The position numbers and the translations under genes were made by a program. Positions 6,763-7,945 of a stretch of 7,945 bases of DNA are shown in pieces. The stretch is taken from the NCBI GenBank assembly GCA_030642545.1, contig DAOWNP010000103.1, positions 1 through 7,945 on the forward strand. Direction: 5' to 3'. The DNA is from Desulfobacteraceae bacterium. GTDB lineage: Bacteria > Desulfobacterota > Desulfobacteria > Desulfobacterales > DAOWNP01. Under the pieces are notes generated by a model, which did no database searches, was not told where the DNA came from, and saw nothing but the letters and a program-made list of their open reading frames with translations. Each line of letters starts with the position of its first letter. Within the stretch, counting starts at the first letter, position 1.

Positions 6763-6768
6763 ATTATA
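6763..6768 (-). promoter_or_regulatory. Possible -10 box for the cheY-cheC-cyclase operon
   Basis: The minus strand reads TATAAT here, a perfect -10 hexamer about 90 bases before the receiver-gene ATG. The matching -35 position (6791-6786, ATTTTA) is poor, so the promoter may depend on an activator, or the hexamer may be chance in AT-rich DNA. The TATGGATT copy at 6791-6798 abuts this -35 position. Confidence 0.28.
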
Positions 6769-6790
6769 AGTTTTATCTTGTATTTTAAAA

Positions 6791-6798
6791 TATGGATT
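6791..6798 (+). repeat. Octamer TATGGATT, inverted copy
   Basis: A plus-strand copy of the octamer that occurs twice on the minus strand at 6895-6923. It lies just upstream of the possible -10 box at 6763-6768. It may be part of a regulator-binding array or chance in AT-rich sequence. Confidence 0.4.
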
Positions 6799-6876
6799 AA
6801 AAATTTTTTGATGATTTAAATCTGATAGATATGAATAATAAAATTAAGAGTTAAAATCAAACATAATGGAAATACT

Positions 6877-6888
6877 AACATATATGTT
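6877..6888. repeat. 12-bp perfect palindrome AACATATATGTT
   Basis: A perfect 12-bp palindrome adjacent to the TATGGATT direct repeats. It could be a homodimer binding site. All but two positions are A/T, so chance is a real alternative. Confidence 0.4.
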
Positions 6889-6894
6889 TTTTAT

Positions 6895-6923
6895 AATCCA
6901 TAGCTTTTTGTAAAAAATCCATA
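6895..6923 (-). repeat. Direct repeat of TATGGATT with 21-bp period
   Basis: On the minus strand TATGGATT occurs at 6923-6916 and 6902-6895, exactly 21 bp apart, which is two helical turns and would put both copies on the same DNA face. A near copy, TATGGATA, is at 7003-6996. The position upstream of the receiver operon suits an activator or repressor array. Confidence 0.5.
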
Positions 6924-7059
6924 ATGATTAAACTGAGTTTAAAAAACCTGTGCACCTTGCTTGTGGAAGTAATTTCGTCTTCGTTTTTAATGCCTTATCC
7001 ATATAAACGTCCATGCCCTGACAGGCACAACAAAACATGAAAATGAAATAACGCTTACT

Positions 7060-7093
7060 GGTAAATTATAAATTCCTTAATTCATAATTTACC
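7060..7093 (-). other. 15-bp stem-loop just after the YkgJ-family gene
   Basis: The arms 7060-7074 and 7079-7093 form a 15-bp stem with a 4-base loop. In the minus-strand transcript the single imperfect position is a G-U wobble, so the RNA stem is fully paired (loop AAGG); the plus-strand RNA would have an A-C mismatch. It begins 12 bases after the stop at 7105. No U-run follows, so it is not a classical intrinsic terminator; it may protect the mRNA 3' end or be part of a dispersed repeat. Confidence 0.6.
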
Positions 7094-7104
7094 ATTCATA
7101 ATTT
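7080..7104 (-). repeat. Two copies of an ATTCATAATTT repeat beside the hairpin
   Basis: ATTCATAATTT occurs at 7080-7090 and 7094-7104 (AAATTATGAAT when read on the minus strand), with a 14-base period. The second copy starts directly after the stop codon of the minus-strand gene. A related AAATTATGAAGGGT follows the purB stop. Confidence 0.65.
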
Positions 7105-7749
7105 TCATCTAAAATTATCCTGAGATGTAAAAAAGTTATGGCTTTTCAATGGTTTTCCAAAAAGAAAATTTATTATATCTGAATATGAGCTGCTTTTTTC
7201 AACTAAAACTTCTCTTAAATGGTGGTCATAGGCAATTAATTCATTGATTCTTTTTTTAATTTCATCTGATTTTTTATCTTTATAGATTAAACTTAATTTC
7301 TTAATTTTTTCATACGAACATTTTTTCTGATGATCATCTATGAGATTCCATAACTCAGTTGTATTTTCTAAAATATCTTTTCTTGTAAGCCTGTTTTTAT
7401 CATAAATATTTATTATCTCTTTGGTGTTTTTGCAAAAAAGAACTCTGCATTCAAGAGGTCTTGTTTTATAAATATTACATCCTTTTAAATTGTTATTGTA
7501 AAAGATACACTCGGTTGATAAAGGCTTGGCTGCTATTTTAATAATATCTGTTGCAGCCGGGAAGAGTTTGTTTTTTATATTGTCATAGGAAGGTTCCCCT
7601 TCTCTTATTGTAAGCAGGTTTTTAAGGGGTATATAGCCACATGCAATAAGTTTTTTATCTTCTGTATGCAGCGCAGGCCCTCCTTTTTTGCAGCAAGTCC
7701 CACATCTTTCGCAAATATCTGTACGGTTTTTTATTTTATTGTTATTCAT
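7105..7749 (-). CDS. YkgJ family cysteine cluster protein (putative Zn/Fe-binding)
   Basis: Soluble protein (214 aa) with the YkgJ/UPF0153 cysteine cluster, a family thought to chelate zinc or an iron-sulphur cluster and with no firmly established reaction. The N-terminal motif CERCGTCCKKGGPAL gives Cys13, Cys16, Cys19 and Cys20. The second half of the core is Cys81, Cys91, the conserved IYKTRPLEC (Tyr94, Arg97-Pro98, Cys101) and Cys106. Cys37 is extra. The core fills residues 11-110; the remaining 100 residues are a lysine-rich, probably helical extension, longer than in minimal family members. There is no signal peptide or membrane segment. The ATG at 7749 has no clear Shine-Dalgarno (AGGA is about 20 bases away), but the cysteine motif begins so soon after it that a later start is impossible. 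It stands alone, with long gene-free regions on both sides. Confidence 0.9.
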   Translation of the reverse strand: MNNNKIKNRTDICERCGTCCKKGGPALHTEDKKLIACGYIPLKNLLTIREGEPSYDNIKNKLFPAATDIIKIAAKPLSTECIFYNNNLKGCNIYKTRPLECRVLFCKNTKEIINIYDKNRLTRKDILENTTELWNLIDDHQKKCSYEKIKKLSLIYKDKKSDEIKKRINELIAYDHHLREVLVEKSSSYSDIINFLFGKPLKSHNFFTSQDNFR

Positions 7750-7785
7750 AAATAGAATTTAAATCAAGTCCTGTTTTTCTAAATA

Positions 7786-7803
7786 AAAAAGCCATTGCTT
7801 TTT
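7786..7803. terminator. Weak hairpin with T-rich flank
   Basis: AAAAAGC (7786-7792), loop CATT and GCTTTTT (7797-7803) form a 7-bp stem with two G-C pairs. On the minus strand it is followed by a T-rich run (TTTTTTATTT), so it could end a minus-strand transcript arriving from beyond the right edge, upstream of the YkgJ-family gene. The stem is too weak to be sure. Confidence 0.3.
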
Positions 7804-7819
7804 AAAAATACAACAGGCT

Positions 7820-7945
7820 GTTACAAAACACTAATTTATCCAATTTCTACGTTAGAAAATAAATTTGATCCTCAGAATACAACGGGTATGCCTGTGGTCA
7901 AATTAATTTTCTGCCTTGAACTTGAAGAAATTTTCATTCTGTAAC
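7820..7945. mobile_element. MITE-like or REP-like long imperfect inverted repeat (probably cut by window edge)
   Basis: GTTACA (7820-7825) and TGTAAC (7940-7945) are inverted termini. The arms 7820-7870 and 7896-7945 match in roughly three quarters of positions, best in the inner part (AGAAAAT.AATTTGA.C, 15 of 17). The centre (7871-7895) continues the foldback through CAG/CTG and ATAC/GTAT to a loop AACGG. The whole 126 bases could fold into one hairpin. No open frame of useful length is present, so any mobility would need an enzyme supplied in trans. The right terminus coincides with the last base of the window, so the outer end and any target duplication cannot be seen. A folded non-coding RNA or regulatory hairpin is the main alternative. 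Confidence 0.55.

Larger units (their letters stand above)
6673..7104. other. Gene-free region upstream of the cheY-like operon
   Basis: These 432 bases lie between two minus-strand genes. From the operon outward they hold a good ribosome site (6678-6683), extremely AT-rich DNA with a consensus TATAAT on the minus strand (6768-6763) that lacks a good -35, copies of TATGGATT (6791-6798 and 6895-6923), a palindrome (6877-6888), a GC-richer island (about 6945-7035) and a hairpin with short repeats (7060-7104). Short open frames of 15-28 codons exist on both strands but none has a ribosome site and a recognisable product. Confidence 0.6.

Noticed and set aside
6760..6819. Short plus-strand open frames in the intergenic region (19 codons at 6760, 15 codons at 6867)
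   Set aside because: They are tiny, hydrophobic and have no ribosome site; expected by chance in AT-rich DNA.
6946..6965. Sigma-54 promoter (TGGCAC-N5-TTGC-like) around TGCACCTTGC
   Set aside because: The -24 GG and the spacing do not fit the consensus.
6928..7014. 28-codon minus-strand open frame as a real gene
   Set aside because: The only upstream AGGG is 2 bases from the ATG, too close to serve; no recognised similarity. Kept only as part of the GC-richer island finding.
7012..7030. CCTGACAGG near-palindrome as a regulatory site
   Set aside because: Only four base pairs per arm; no second copy in the window.
7820..7945. Integron attC site
   Set aside because: The overall foldback size fits, but attC needs RYYYAAC at the left and GTTRRRY at the right; here the termini run GTTACA to TGTAAC, the opposite arrangement, and no integrase or cassette array is present.

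Overview
This is an AT-rich bacterial window with seven convincing protein-coding genes and no rRNA, tRNA, CRISPR array, integrase or transposase gene. The gene set (a YgiQ-type radical SAM protein, an Escherichia coli-type adenylosuccinate lyase, a YehS-like DUF1456 protein, a stand-alone CheY with a CheC-like phosphatase and a PAS-GGDEF cyclase, and a YkgJ-type cysteine cluster protein) points to a Gram-negative, probably anaerobic bacterium. A low-GC member of the Desulfobacterota (former Deltaproteobacteria) would fit. That placement is an inference from family content and style; no marker gene settles it.

Left part (9-2634, minus strand): ygiQ is followed by a DrrA/CcmA-like ABC ATPase whose ATG lies inside the ygiQ 3' end, so the two are probably co-transcribed and translationally coupled. 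The ATPase has no membrane partner in view; a permease would be expected beyond the left edge. A divergent intergenic region (2635-2788) carries a clear dyad, TTTTCAAG/CTTGAAAA, which places a TTGAAA hexamer on each strand.

Middle part (2789-4684, plus strand): purB and a DUF1456 gene lie 78 bases apart. Three perfect tandem copies of TAAATTAT straddle the purB stop codon. The DUF1456 gene runs convergently towards the next cluster, with a 46-base gap.

Right part (4731-6672, minus strand): a tight three-gene operon is read in the order cheY-like, cheC-like, PAS-GGDEF (5-base gap, then a 4-base ATGA overlap). It looks like a self-contained signalling unit: a receiver, a CheC-type phosphatase that keeps both active-site motifs, and a diguanylate cyclase with an intact GGEEF site and a RxxD I-site. 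No histidine kinase, methyl-accepting protein or CheA is in the window, so the input to the receiver is unknown. This is the most system-like part of the window.

Far right (6673-7945): a 432-base intergenic region upstream of the receiver gene holds AT-rich DNA with a repeated octamer TATGGATT, a palindrome, a GC-richer island of about 90 bases with no recognised product, and a 15-bp hairpin just after the YkgJ-family gene. That gene (7105-7749) stands alone. The window ends exactly on TGTAAC, the inverted copy of GTTACA at 7820: the last 126 bases form one long imperfect inverted repeat resembling a small non-autonomous (MITE-like) or REP-like element, probably cut by the window edge.
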